Below, piece by piece: positions 6,857-13,729 of a stretch of DNA of 17,949 nt. The notes beneath the pieces were generated by a model. That model saw nothing but the letters and a program-made list of their open reading frames with translations, had not been told where the DNA came from and ran no database searches. Origin of the DNA: an uncultured Parasutterella sp. GTDB taxonomy: Bacteria; Pseudomonadota; Gammaproteobacteria; Burkholderiales; Burkholderiaceae_F. A program made the position numbers and the translations under genes. The stretch's first letter is position 1, and every line of letters starts with the position of its first letter. Location: positions 1-17,949 of the forward strand of contig CAAFTZ010000060.1 in the NCBI GenBank assembly GCA_900766055.1, in the 5' to 3' direction.

Positions 6857-8338
6857 TTATTTTTCCTGAGCAGCGTTAGCACCGGCGATACGGCCCGAAG
6901 TGTAGGCTAAGCCCAAACCGGTACCGGAGGTGTAGACCCGACGGTAGAAAGGACGGTTGGCTGTTTCGCCGCCGGCGTACAGACCTTTGATGACAGATCC
7001 GTCAGCTCTTAAGACCTGGAATTTGTCGTTTGTCTGCAGGCCGCCAATTGTTCCCATTGTCGAAGGAACCACTCGGACTGCGTAGAAGGGAGCCTTGTCG
7101 AAGGGAAGCAGGAATTCAGGCATTTTATTAAAGGCCGGATCTTTCTTGTTCTTGCAGGCTTCGTTGTACTGATCCATCGTGCTCTTTAAAGCGGCGGCCG
7201 GGACACCCATAGCTTTGGCTAGTTCTTTCCAGGTGTTGCCATGTACGACGATTTCAGGATCGTTGTATTTAGATAGAAGCTCGTTCTTAGCCGGATCTTT
7301 GCTGTCTAAGATTGCCCATGCTGCTTTCTGTGCTGCAATCGGGTCAACGATATAAGGGAGGTCCTCTTTAACGAAGCGTTTTCCGTCCTGATTTACAAAT
7401 ACGTCGTCTTTAAATACGTTCTTTGTACGAAGCGTATTGTTCAGTTCGCGCTTGTAGGAAACCGGGCTGATACCCATTACCCAGCCGTCCTTGAATCCGG
7501 CTGCTCCGATTTTCTGAGCCATGATAATGCCGTCGCCGGTTGCACCCGGAGTTGCATTCGATACGTCGGTATAAGGTGCGTAAGAAGGAACGAATTTCTG
7601 GAGCAGCTCCTTATTTCTTGCAAAACCGCCGGTTCCCAATACAACAGCTTTAGCGCGGATTTCAATCTTTTGTTTGCCTTTTGTTGCGCGAACACCGATA
7701 ACGTTTCCTTTGTTATCTGTAATGAGTTCTTCTGCACGGGTACCGGTCATGATAGGTACGCCGGCTTGGTCCAAATATGCCTTAAAGGCTTTGATTACAA
7801 ACCTTCCGCCGGCATGAGCTGAACCTCTGCCGGAAGCCGGAATCGGAGCTTCTGCAGGAGCGTGGGCATAGTTAGGACCGCCATACCCGAAGGGACGAGG
7901 TACGGCGAATTTATGACCGATATCCGATTCCATCCAATTGACCGTCGTATTGAATTCTTTTGCAAGTTTCTGCATGCGGTCGAGTTTCGGCATGGATTCG
8001 TCACCGCCCGGGAAGGAACGATCCTGATCTTTCAGCCAAATATTGACAAAACCCTCGTTGGAAACATCTTTAGTACCGGCGCGCTTCTGAGGATTGGATT
8101 CACCGCCTACTAATGCACCGCCGGATAAAGCGGAGCTGCCGCCCACGAAGGCTAATTTTTCAAGAAGTATTACTTTTGCGCCGTGCTGGTGGGCAGAAGC
8201 GGCTGCAGACATTCCCGTTCCGCCGCCTCCGACAACGACGACGTCAGTGTTGAGTTTTTCGATATCAGCAGCAGTGACGCTGACAGCGGGAAGCGCGGAG
8301 AGTAGAAGGCAAAGAGAAAGTTTGTTTAGGCATGACAT
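6857..8338 (-). CDS. Exported FAD-dependent reductase, fumarate-reductase/KstD-like fold, substrate unknown
   Basis: A 493-residue FAD_binding_2-type flavoprotein. Residues 1-24 look like a Sec signal peptide (SVTA|ADIEK). Residues 31-42 (TDVVVVGGGGTG) are the dinucleotide-binding GxGxxG; GTGGFARN (~235-242), GATGDG (~265-270) and the C-terminal GLYAGGETANR (~452-462) complete the FAD fold. There is no FMN-binding or haem domain, so it needs an outside electron donor. In soluble fumarate reductases an Arg in the 'RFVNE..TRD' segment donates the proton and a His lies in 'HHTMGG'; here these read RFVKEDLPYIVD (Tyr329 near the Arg position) and PSTMGT (Ser426). YRRVYTSG (465-472) replaces 'GANRLGGN'. 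It is thus probably not a fumarate reductase. It lies 80 nt downstream of the amidohydrolase-like gene on the same strand. The Shine-Dalgarno is poor. Confidence 0.82.
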   Translation of the reverse strand: MSCLNKLSLCLLLSALPAVSVTAADIEKLNTDVVVVGGGGTGMSAAASAHQHGAKVILLEKLAFVGGSSALSGGALVGGESNPQKRAGTKDVSNEGFVNIWLKDQDRSFPGGDESMPKLDRMQKLAKEFNTTVNWMESDIGHKFAVPRPFGYGGPNYAHAPAEAPIPASGRGSAHAGGRFVIKAFKAYLDQAGVPIMTGTRAEELITDNKGNVIGVRATKGKQKIEIRAKAVVLGTGGFARNKELLQKFVPSYAPYTDVSNATPGATGDGIIMAQKIGAAGFKDGWVMGISPVSYKRELNNTLRTKNVFKDDVFVNQDGKRFVKEDLPYIVDPIAAQKAAWAILDSKDPAKNELLSKYNDPEIVVHGNTWKELAKAMGVPAAALKSTMDQYNEACKNKKDPAFNKMPEFLLPFDKAPFYAVRVVPSTMGTIGGLQTNDKFQVLRADGSVIKGLYAGGETANRPFYRRVYTSGTGLGLAYTSGRIAGANAAQEK

Positions 8339-8369
8339 GATTGAGGACCCGGAGATAAGTTTTCGTAAT

Positions 8370-8399
8370 CGGCCGGAACAGCCGAAACTGTTCCGACCG
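8370..8399 (-). repeat. Strong 12-bp intercistronic hairpin
   Basis: On the minus strand CGGTCGGAACAG and CTGTTCCGGCCG form a 12-bp stem (one G-T pair) with a 6-nt loop TTTCGG. It lies inside the 80-nt gap between the amidohydrolase-like gene and the FAD reductase gene. No U-tract follows, so it is more likely an mRNA-stabilising, processing or partial-attenuation element than a full terminator. Confidence 0.65.
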
Positions 8400-8418
8400 C
8401 CAAGGAGAAATAATTTTC

Positions 8419-9438
8419 TTAGAGATTGAGTAAGTACTTGGCGTTTTCGAAGAGGCTCAGACGCAGAGATTCATTGGTGAGACCGCGGTTGCTCCAGTTT
8501 TCGACACACTGTTCAAAACCTCTGATCGGGTAGCCGGTACCGAAGAGCATGCGGTATTTCATGAAGGAGTTGGCAGCCTTCACAAATTCGTCAGCGAACG
8601 GCATGTTGCGGACATAGAAGTAAGCGTCGGGAACGAGGTAGAGGTTCGGGCAGACTGCTGCCAAACCGAGAACTTCCTGAACATGCGGCCAAGCGCCGTG
8701 GCAAAGAATGAAGTTGACGTTCTTGTATTGCTTGAGCATCGGCATCATCTTGGAAGGATCGGTGTAAGTCAGATCAGGACCTGTATAAGCGCTCATGGCG
8801 TAGGCAACAGGAACATTCAGCTGAGAAGCCAAATCGACGATCGGGTAGATCTTCTTGTCATAAGCCTGAATGGCGGGGTCACACCAGCCCGGATCCAAGG
8901 AAACGCCTTTCATACCGAGCGTCTTAATGGCGTATTCCATCTTTTCCAAAGCTTTCGGATCGTGCGGGCAGATGCCGGCGAAAGCAACGAATTTGCCGGG
9001 ATATTTTTCGCAAAGTTCAGCAAGGTCTTCATTGGGAACACCGCCGTAAACGGGGTTCATTGTTTCACGGCCCATGAGGACACCGCCGATAACGTTGGCT
9101 TCTTCCATCTCCTTGACCAGCAGATTCATGTCGGCTTTGGCAATACTTTCAACATGACGTCTTTCGAATCCGGTCGGACGCATCTTTCTCGGGTCGGTCG
9201 GGATGTTTCTCCAAGCCTTGATGATGCCGAGGTTCATGTAGCCTTTATACGGCGGACGGATGCGGAAGTCGAAAACAGGGATGTTGGAACGATAGGGAAC
9301 CTGTCCCGGAGGAGGATTCACGGCGTTTTCATCAACGTTTTCCGGGAATTTGAACTGATTTGAGGCTGTTTGGGCGAGAGCGGAAGCAGAACCGAAAGCA
9401 GCTGCGACGGTGGAAGCAAAAAATGCACGACGTTTCAT
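8419..9438 (-). CDS. Tat-exported amidohydrolase-2 fold protein with a degenerate metal site
   Basis: A 339-residue protein. The start (KRRAFFASTVAAAFGSASALAQ) is a twin-arginine-type signal peptide, cleaved near residue 23, and AAGGAG lies 7 nt before the ATG. The body has the layout of Amidohydro_2 (TIM-barrel) proteins: PVFDFRIRPP (55-63), GMKGVSLDPGW (~175-185), VNFILCHGAWP (241-251) and MLFGTGYP (297-304). In active members the first motif is D-x-H-x-H and the last is FGSDYP. Here the two His are Arg59 and Arg61 and the Asp is Gly302; only His247 remains obvious. A normal metal-dependent hydrolysis is therefore unlikely. It is the first gene of a unit with the FAD reductase and is divergent from the sensor kinase. 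It may bind, isomerise or deliver the reductase's substrate; this is inference. Confidence 0.8.
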   Translation of the reverse strand: MKRRAFFASTVAAAFGSASALAQTASNQFKFPENVDENAVNPPPGQVPYRSNIPVFDFRIRPPYKGYMNLGIIKAWRNIPTDPRKMRPTGFERRHVESIAKADMNLLVKEMEEANVIGGVLMGRETMNPVYGGVPNEDLAELCEKYPGKFVAFAGICPHDPKALEKMEYAIKTLGMKGVSLDPGWCDPAIQAYDKKIYPIVDLASQLNVPVAYAMSAYTGPDLTYTDPSKMMPMLKQYKNVNFILCHGAWPHVQEVLGLAAVCPNLYLVPDAYFYVRNMPFADEFVKAANSFMKYRMLFGTGYPIRGFEQCVENWSNRGLTNESLRLSLFENAKYLLNL

Positions 9439-9672
9439 AATCTTCTCCTTAAGCGGTTTGATATAGGTAAGAGGCCGTTTTTCTTGATGCTTGAAGCGTT
9501 CCTCAGAACTTATGAAAAAGTTTAAAAATCCAAGAGAAAAGGCACATCGTGGATTTAGGCAGCGTCATCACGTCAGAGGGTTTCTACGAATGAGACTTTA
9601 TTTTTCTACTATTTCCTTCTATAAGAAATCAAACCCTTAACTCTCGTTTGAACCAGTTGTTAGGATTGCAAG
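9439..9672. promoter_or_regulatory. Divergent control region between the reductase unit and the sensor kinase
   Basis: A 234-nt gap that must hold promoters for both directions. The centre is AT-rich. A tandem CGTCA (9563-9567 and 9571-9575, 8-nt period) is visible and might be a regulator half-site pair. I see no convincing sigma-70 or sigma-54 promoter by eye. The adjacent two-component system is the obvious candidate to act here. Confidence 0.4.
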
Positions 9673-11583
9673 ATGCTCATACGGTTTGCCGACAAAGATA
9701 TTCAGCCACAGGTAAATGAGCGCCTTGGCTTTATGAAATCTTTTGTGCTTTGTCTGACGAAGGAAGCACCCCTCCGCCGGGTATTCGACAGTGTTTTATT
9801 TTTCCTTTTTCTGTGTTTTTGGGGTCTTATATCGGCAGGATTTTCTGCAGCAGCGGACAGCACTTCTTCTCAAGTTCAGAAAGATCATCCGGTTGAGGTT
9901 TTTCTTGAGAGAACAAAGGGAGGAAATTCTCAGTTTTATATCCCGGAGTCTGCGAATCTTCTTGTAGGATCCTTAGGTGATCAAAACTGGGAAGTCCTTA
10001 GCTATGACCGCCCTGAATTAGTTAGCGTGCTTCGCCATAATGCTCCGGATTTTATTTTTACCAACAGCGATTTAGGGGCAGTATTACAAAGATATCTTCA
10101 TTACAAGCATCTCCTTTCCTTTAAGAATCGTGTGAGTACTGATGCCGGAAAGCTTTCCGGAAGTCTCATCGTTATTTCTAAAAACAGCAATATTCAAAAT
10201 CTGGATGAGCTTGCAGGAAAGAAAATCGGCCGCTTGGCAACCTCTAGCATGGCGGGGTGGAAAACTGCCGTTGGTGAAGCGACGGCGCGCGGATTCACAA
10301 CCCAAGATTTTTTTAGAAGGATACAAAGTTTTCCTGACAACGAAGAAATGATTAACGCGCTGATAAACGGCGACATTTCTGCGGCAATCCTTCAGGGGTG
10401 CCATTACGAGCGGCTTCCCGTAGGACTCAGGGAACAGTTAAAACCTTTGGAACCTCGTGAGTTTACTGAAACCCGGTGTTTATCCACATCCGAACTCTAT
10501 CCGGCTTGGAGCCTGTTGGCTTCTCCGAAAGTTCCTGAGCAGATGCAAATGAAAGTCCTAGGGGCGCTAAAGAATGAACGTGCTCTTTCCGAGTTCGGTG
10601 AATGGACGGCCCCGGCACCGCTTAGAGACGTTTATGCTTTGTTGAAACGCTCGGGCGACGAGTTGATTGACGAATTTGAGCCGGAGACTTGGACAGATCT
10701 TTTGTGGAAAATGAGGTATCCGACTTTATTTGTTCTTTTGATTTTATTCAGCTTGTTTATCCACGATCGCCTCGTCGTTAAAGAAGTCGCCAAACAAACT
10801 GCATTGGTTAAAGAAGGGCTTAGAAAACAGTGGGCCATCGAGAAAAAGATGGAGACTTGGGAGCGTGCAAGCATCGTTTCCATCATGTCTTCTATGGTTG
10901 CGCATGAACTGAAGCAGCCGCTGACGGTGATCGAAAATTACACACAAAGCCTCATTTCTCGCCAAAAGCAGGGATCAGGCGTTATTTCCGAAGAAATGCT
11001 CTCTTTTGTTCTTCCGAAAATAGAAAAAAGTGTTTTGAAGGCCATCGATATCATTGATCATGTTCAGGGATTTTCTAAAAATCGGCCGCTTGTGCTAAAG
11101 CCCACAGATATTTCAAAACTTCTTTCGAAAGTAACCGCGGATTTTCAGGCTAAAAATCCTGAAATTAAATTGCAGAAGAACTTCGCTCCGGGGCTGGTCA
11201 TTGACGGGGACGAATTTGAACTTTCCATTGCTTTCTTAAACATCCTTAAAAATGCAGCGCAGGCTATGAATGGACAAGAAGCACCCGAAATCGAGGTGTC
11301 CTCTGCACTGGCAAAAGAGGAAGGATTTGTTCGAGTCTCTATCACAGACAACGGCCCCGGCTTAAAACCTGAAGAAATTGAAAACCTGAGAAATCCCTTG
11401 CAAACCTCAAAGGCAGACGGCTTAGGGCTGGGGCTTTCGATCGTTCGGGCAATTGCCGAGCGTCACAGAGGCTCGGTACGAATTGAAGCCGGGCAAACAA
11501 AAGGATTATCTATCGTCCTTCTTCTTGGTCGTCACGTGGAATGCGAGGATCTGAATTCCAACAGCGGAGAACCCGCGGATTAA
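9673..11583 (+). CDS. Membrane sensor histidine kinase with PhnD-like periplasmic domain (TtrS-like)
   Basis: A 636-residue sensor. A hydrophobic segment (~39-60) leads into a periplasmic domain of about 280 residues resembling PhnD/phosphonate-type binding proteins (PDFIFTNSD..., LSGSLIVISKNSNIQNLDELAGKKIG, INGDISAAILQG). A second membrane segment (~350-369) is followed by a short linker and the kinase core: H-box VAHELKQPL with His411, N-box FLNILKNAAQAM, G1 DNGPGL and G2 GLGLGLSIV. This order is that of TtrS (tetrathionate) sensors. It should detect a periplasmic ligand and phosphorylate a response regulator. The ATG at 9673 has a weak AGGA 8 nt upstream; an in-frame ATG 20 codons later is an alternative. 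It is divergent from the reductase unit, which suggests that unit as its target. The ligand is unknown, and tetrathionate is not implied because no ttrABC genes are nearby. Confidence 0.87.
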   Translation: MLIRFADKDIQPQVNERLGFMKSFVLCLTKEAPLRRVFDSVLFFLFLCFWGLISAGFSAAADSTSSQVQKDHPVEVFLERTKGGNSQFYIPESANLLVGSLGDQNWEVLSYDRPELVSVLRHNAPDFIFTNSDLGAVLQRYLHYKHLLSFKNRVSTDAGKLSGSLIVISKNSNIQNLDELAGKKIGRLATSSMAGWKTAVGEATARGFTTQDFFRRIQSFPDNEEMINALINGDISAAILQGCHYERLPVGLREQLKPLEPREFTETRCLSTSELYPAWSLLASPKVPEQMQMKVLGALKNERALSEFGEWTAPAPLRDVYALLKRSGDELIDEFEPETWTDLLWKMRYPTLFVLLILFSLFIHDRLVVKEVAKQTALVKEGLRKQWAIEKKMETWERASIVSIMSSMVAHELKQPLTVIENYTQSLISRQKQGSGVISEEMLSFVLPKIEKSVLKAIDIIDHVQGFSKNRPLVLKPTDISKLLSKVTADFQAKNPEIKLQKNFAPGLVIDGDEFELSIAFLNILKNAAQAMNGQEAPEIEVSSALAKEEGFVRVSITDNGPGLKPEEIENLRNPLQTSKADGLGLGLSIVRAIAERHRGSVRIEAGQTKGLSIVLLLGRHVECEDLNSNSGEPAD

Positions 11584-12197
11584 GACAGAACTTTCAGCTT
11601 ACTCAGAATTTTGTAGACCTCGATGTTGTTCTTCGCATCTAATTTTCGATAAACCATGGTTCGATGCGTTTGAACGGTTCTTTCTGCAATGCCGAGTTCG
11701 TCCGCAATTTGTTTGTTCAGCAGACCTTCGCTGACTAAGCGAGCGACCTCTTTTTCTTTGCTCGTTAAGCTTTGCCAGTTCCGGAAATCTTCCTTCTGTT
11801 CATCGATTTCTTTCGCATGCTTGAGGGCGTTTTCGATTGCTTCTTTGAGTTTATCGAGGGAGGGCGGCTTGGAAAGGAATGTCACGGCACCGCTCTTTAA
11901 TGTATCGACAACCGTTTCCACCGTTCCGTGACCGCTTAGAAATATCAGAGGCAATTTAATTCCGCGGGCATTGAGGACATCCTGGAGTTCCAGGCCGCTC
12001 ATGCCGGTCATGCGAATATCAACGATGGCGCATCCCGGTACGTTGAAGTTATCTTTTTCCAGAAATGATTCTGCGCTGTTGTAAGTGCGGACGAACCAGC
12101 CTTCACCTTCAAGTAAAAAACGGAAAGAAGTTAGAAGTTCTTCGTCGTCATCAACAATTCGGATGACCATGATTTCGTGAAGGTTTTGCTGGGACAT
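11580..12197 (-). CDS. FixJ/TtrR-type response regulator with LuxR DNA-binding domain
   Basis: A 205-residue two-domain regulator. The receiver domain has the acidic pocket D16-D18, phospho-acceptor D60 (CAIVDIRMTGMSG), S88 and K110 (LSKPPS). The C-terminal LuxR-type helix-turn-helix spans about 143-187 (LTSKEKEVARLVSEGLLNKQ, AERTVQTHRTMVYRKL). This FixJ arrangement is the one that partners TtrS-type kinases. The gene faces the kinase gene tail to tail, and the tetranucleotide TTAA at 11580-11583 supplies both stops, an unusual layout for a cognate pair, which are normally co-directional. No Shine-Dalgarno is seen at the ATG at 12197; the ATG nine codons later is an alternative start with no better site. 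Confidence 0.9.
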   Translation of the reverse strand: MSQQNLHEIMVIRIVDDDEELLTSFRFLLEGEGWFVRTYNSAESFLEKDNFNVPGCAIVDIRMTGMSGLELQDVLNARGIKLPLIFLSGHGTVETVVDTLKSGAVTFLSKPPSLDKLKEAIENALKHAKEIDEQKEDFRNWQSLTSKEKEVARLVSEGLLNKQIADELGIAERTVQTHRTMVYRKLDAKNNIEVYKILSKLKVLS

Positions 12198-12245
12198 GGT
12201 TCGGATCTAGGAGCGAGGTTTAATTTTGTCATTTTAAGTGAGTCA

Positions 12246-12520
12246 TCAATTCTCGAAGACAGGAAAAACCATAGTTTTGGATGTCAAATCAAGACAAGTA
12301 GCAAGACAGCAAGGAAGGGCAGAGCATCCGGGCCTGTCAATGTCTTTGCTAAACGGCTAGCAATCTCCGGAGTTATGGATGCTTCGCCTCTTAGAATTTT
12401 TGAAACGGGTTCCAGCCCAACCCCAATGTTGTTAGCAAATTCTTCTTCGCTGATTTGTAGATGCTCAAGTTCTTAGACGACGATAAGTCCAGGGTGAGGC
12501 GGATTAAACATTTTGGTCAT
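12246..12520 (-). pseudogene. Decayed HigA-like antitoxin (XRE-family) gene
   Basis: From the ATG at 12520 the minus strand reads MTKMFNPPHPGLIVV, then TAA (12473-12475), then ELEHLQISEEEFANNIG and SKILRGEASITPEIASRLAK. This closely follows HigA antitoxins, which begin 'M..MfNPPHPGeiLreE', continue with an XRE helix-turn-helix and include 'iSpemAlRLskalg'. After that the frame goes wrong (hydrophobic tail to a stop at 12284), whereas a neighbouring frame gives CCLATCLDLTSK, comparable to the usual 'WL.LQ..YDL'. There is thus one nonsense codon and one apparent frameshift. HigA normally binds its own promoter and blocks the HigB ribonuclease. I judge this a dead gene, although a reading error at both spots cannot be excluded from one sequence. 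Confidence 0.72.
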
Positions 12521-12531
12521 CAGAAGCGGCT

Positions 12532-12624
12532 CTAAATTTCTAGAAAATCATATTCATTGCAGAGAGAAGGGACTAGACGAAATGACAGAGATGCACTAGA
12601 AAACAGTCCTAACCGATGTTTTTC
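12532..12624 (-). pseudogene. Possible HigB-like toxin C-terminal remnant
   Basis: Just upstream of the antitoxin relic, where HigB genes lie, one minus-strand frame reads EKHRLGLFS, then LSFRL and NEYDFLEI before a TAG at 12532. HigB toxins end with a pattern like 'LKG...G.wS......wR..FrfedgdayDVe..DYH'. The match is loose and needs a few missing residues, and no start codon or N-terminal part is left. The position makes it plausible; the sequence alone is weak. The fragment touches the 3' end of the LysR gene. Confidence 0.3.
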
Positions 12625-13597
12625 ATGAGCTCATCAACTCATGTAAAAGCTCCTCTCCGAAGAGTTCTGCAAATTCTTTTTCGTACTGAGCTTCTTTCGC
12701 GGCAAACCTTTCGGCGAACCAACTCATGAACGTACGTATGTAGGGAACATTCCAACGCGAAGAATGGCACGCGAGATAATTGAATTGAGAGGCTCTGTGC
12801 CAGCCGTCAAGAATCGGAACAAGCTTTCCGGTTCGAAGTGCGTCTATGCAGTAAAAGAGCGGCATTCCGGGAGATGCACATTCTCCGGCCAGCACGGACT
12901 CAAACAACAAATTTGGAGAGGACCATTCAATTTGTTGGCGCAAGTGAAGGCGGCTGCGCTTTCCTTGCTTGCATACACTGTCAAAAGGCGTATGGGAAAA
13001 CTTGTCTCCGCCGAACGTGTGCCCGACCGGGACCTCGGCTAAACGGTCTGGATGATTAAGAAGGCCGTATTTTTCAATGAAGGATGGCGCCGCAACAGGA
13101 ACAAAAATCATTCTGCCGCGAGGAATAAGAACTGTGTCCGGCAAAGTGACGTTGCCTGTTACAGCCACGATATCTGCGCTTCCTTTTCTGAATTCTTCGG
13201 TATTAACAGGTGTAATCACTCTTATTTTATGCTTCGGAAAGAACTTAATGTACTCAAAGAAAAGAGAGTGCGAGATCGAGACAAAAGTATTTGGAACCAT
13301 AATCCTTATCACTGCAGATTCCTTATTAGTTTTCTGTTCGATTTTTTCTAAGATTTCCTCAAACCGGCCAAGCATATCCTCGACCAAAGGAAAGATCTCT
13401 TCGCCCATTTCCGTTAAACGAAATGGTCGGGATCTCCGATCTAAGAGAGGAACTTTCAGTTCTTTTTCCAGCTTGCTTAGAGTGCGGGAAATTTCCGCTG
13501 AATCGTGCCCGTATTGTTCAGCAGTTTTGCGAATACTGCCTGAATTACGAAGGTCTAGGAATAATTTCCAAACCTGAATTTGATCCGAAGCTTTCAT
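12623..13597 (-). CDS. LysR-family transcriptional regulator beside the FMN/FAD reductase
   Basis: A LysR-type regulator of about 324 residues from the ATG at 13597. Residues ~6-65 form the winged helix-turn-helix (NSGSIRKTAEQYGHDSAEIS, LSKLEKELKVPLLDRR, RPFRLTEMGE). The rest is a two-lobed effector domain with a short linker helix; its inducer cannot be predicted. A TTG start 8 codons earlier is possible but would lie within the operator-like repeats; neither start has a clear Shine-Dalgarno. The gene is divergent from the reductase at 13730, the classic layout for a LysR protein controlling its neighbour and itself. The C-terminal part contains LDGWHRASQ, similar to LLGWHQPSW in the second LysR protein of this window, so the two look like members of one expanded subfamily. 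Confidence 0.9.
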   Translation of the reverse strand: MKASDQIQVWKLFLDLRNSGSIRKTAEQYGHDSAEISRTLSKLEKELKVPLLDRRSRPFRLTEMGEEIFPLVEDMLGRFEEILEKIEQKTNKESAVIRIMVPNTFVSISHSLFFEYIKFFPKHKIRVITPVNTEEFRKGSADIVAVTGNVTLPDTVLIPRGRMIFVPVAAPSFIEKYGLLNHPDRLAEVPVGHTFGGDKFSHTPFDSVCKQGKRSRLHLRQQIEWSSPNLLFESVLAGECASPGMPLFYCIDALRTGKLVPILDGWHRASQFNYLACHSSRWNVPYIRTFMSWFAERFAAKEAQYEKEFAELFGEELLHELMSS

Positions 13598-13616
13598 TTG
13601 GAAATTTGAGGATTTA

Positions 13617-13645
13617 ATCAATATTTATTGATAATTTTATCAATA
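13617..13645. promoter_or_regulatory. Overlapping palindromes, probable LysR operator
   Basis: TATTGATAA-TT-TTATCAATA (13626-13645) is a perfect 9-bp inverted repeat with a 2-nt centre. It overlaps a second palindrome, ATCAATA-TT-TATTGAT (13617-13632), so three alternating ATTGAT/ATCAAT half-sites follow one another. The region is between the divergent LysR and reductase genes, about 85-113 nt before the reductase start and 20-48 nt before the LysR start. This suits a LysR recognition and autoregulation site. Confidence 0.6.
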
Positions 13646-13729
13646 TAGGTAGAAAAGGCTCTTTTTAAAAATCCTAATTTTTTTATTTTTTCTACCATGT
13701 TTTCAGTGCCTCATTCCAAGGAGAATCCC

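Noticed and set aside
8683..9363. 226-codon plus-strand frame
   Set aside because: Antisense shadow of the amidohydrolase-like gene, with no ribosome-binding site or recognisable domain.
9673..12197. Tetrathionate (ttr) sensing system in the strict sense
   Set aside because: Domain order fits TtrS/TtrR, but no ttrA, ttrB or ttrC-type gene lies next to it; the neighbour is a flavoprotein reductase, so the ligand was left open.
12177..12476. 99-codon plus-strand frame
   Set aside because: It is antisense to the HigA-like relic, which matches a known family on the minus strand.
13628..13643. FNR-like box TTGAT...ATCAA
   Set aside because: The arms are separated by 6 nt rather than the 4 nt of FNR sites, and the pattern is part of a longer overlapping palindrome set next to a LysR gene.
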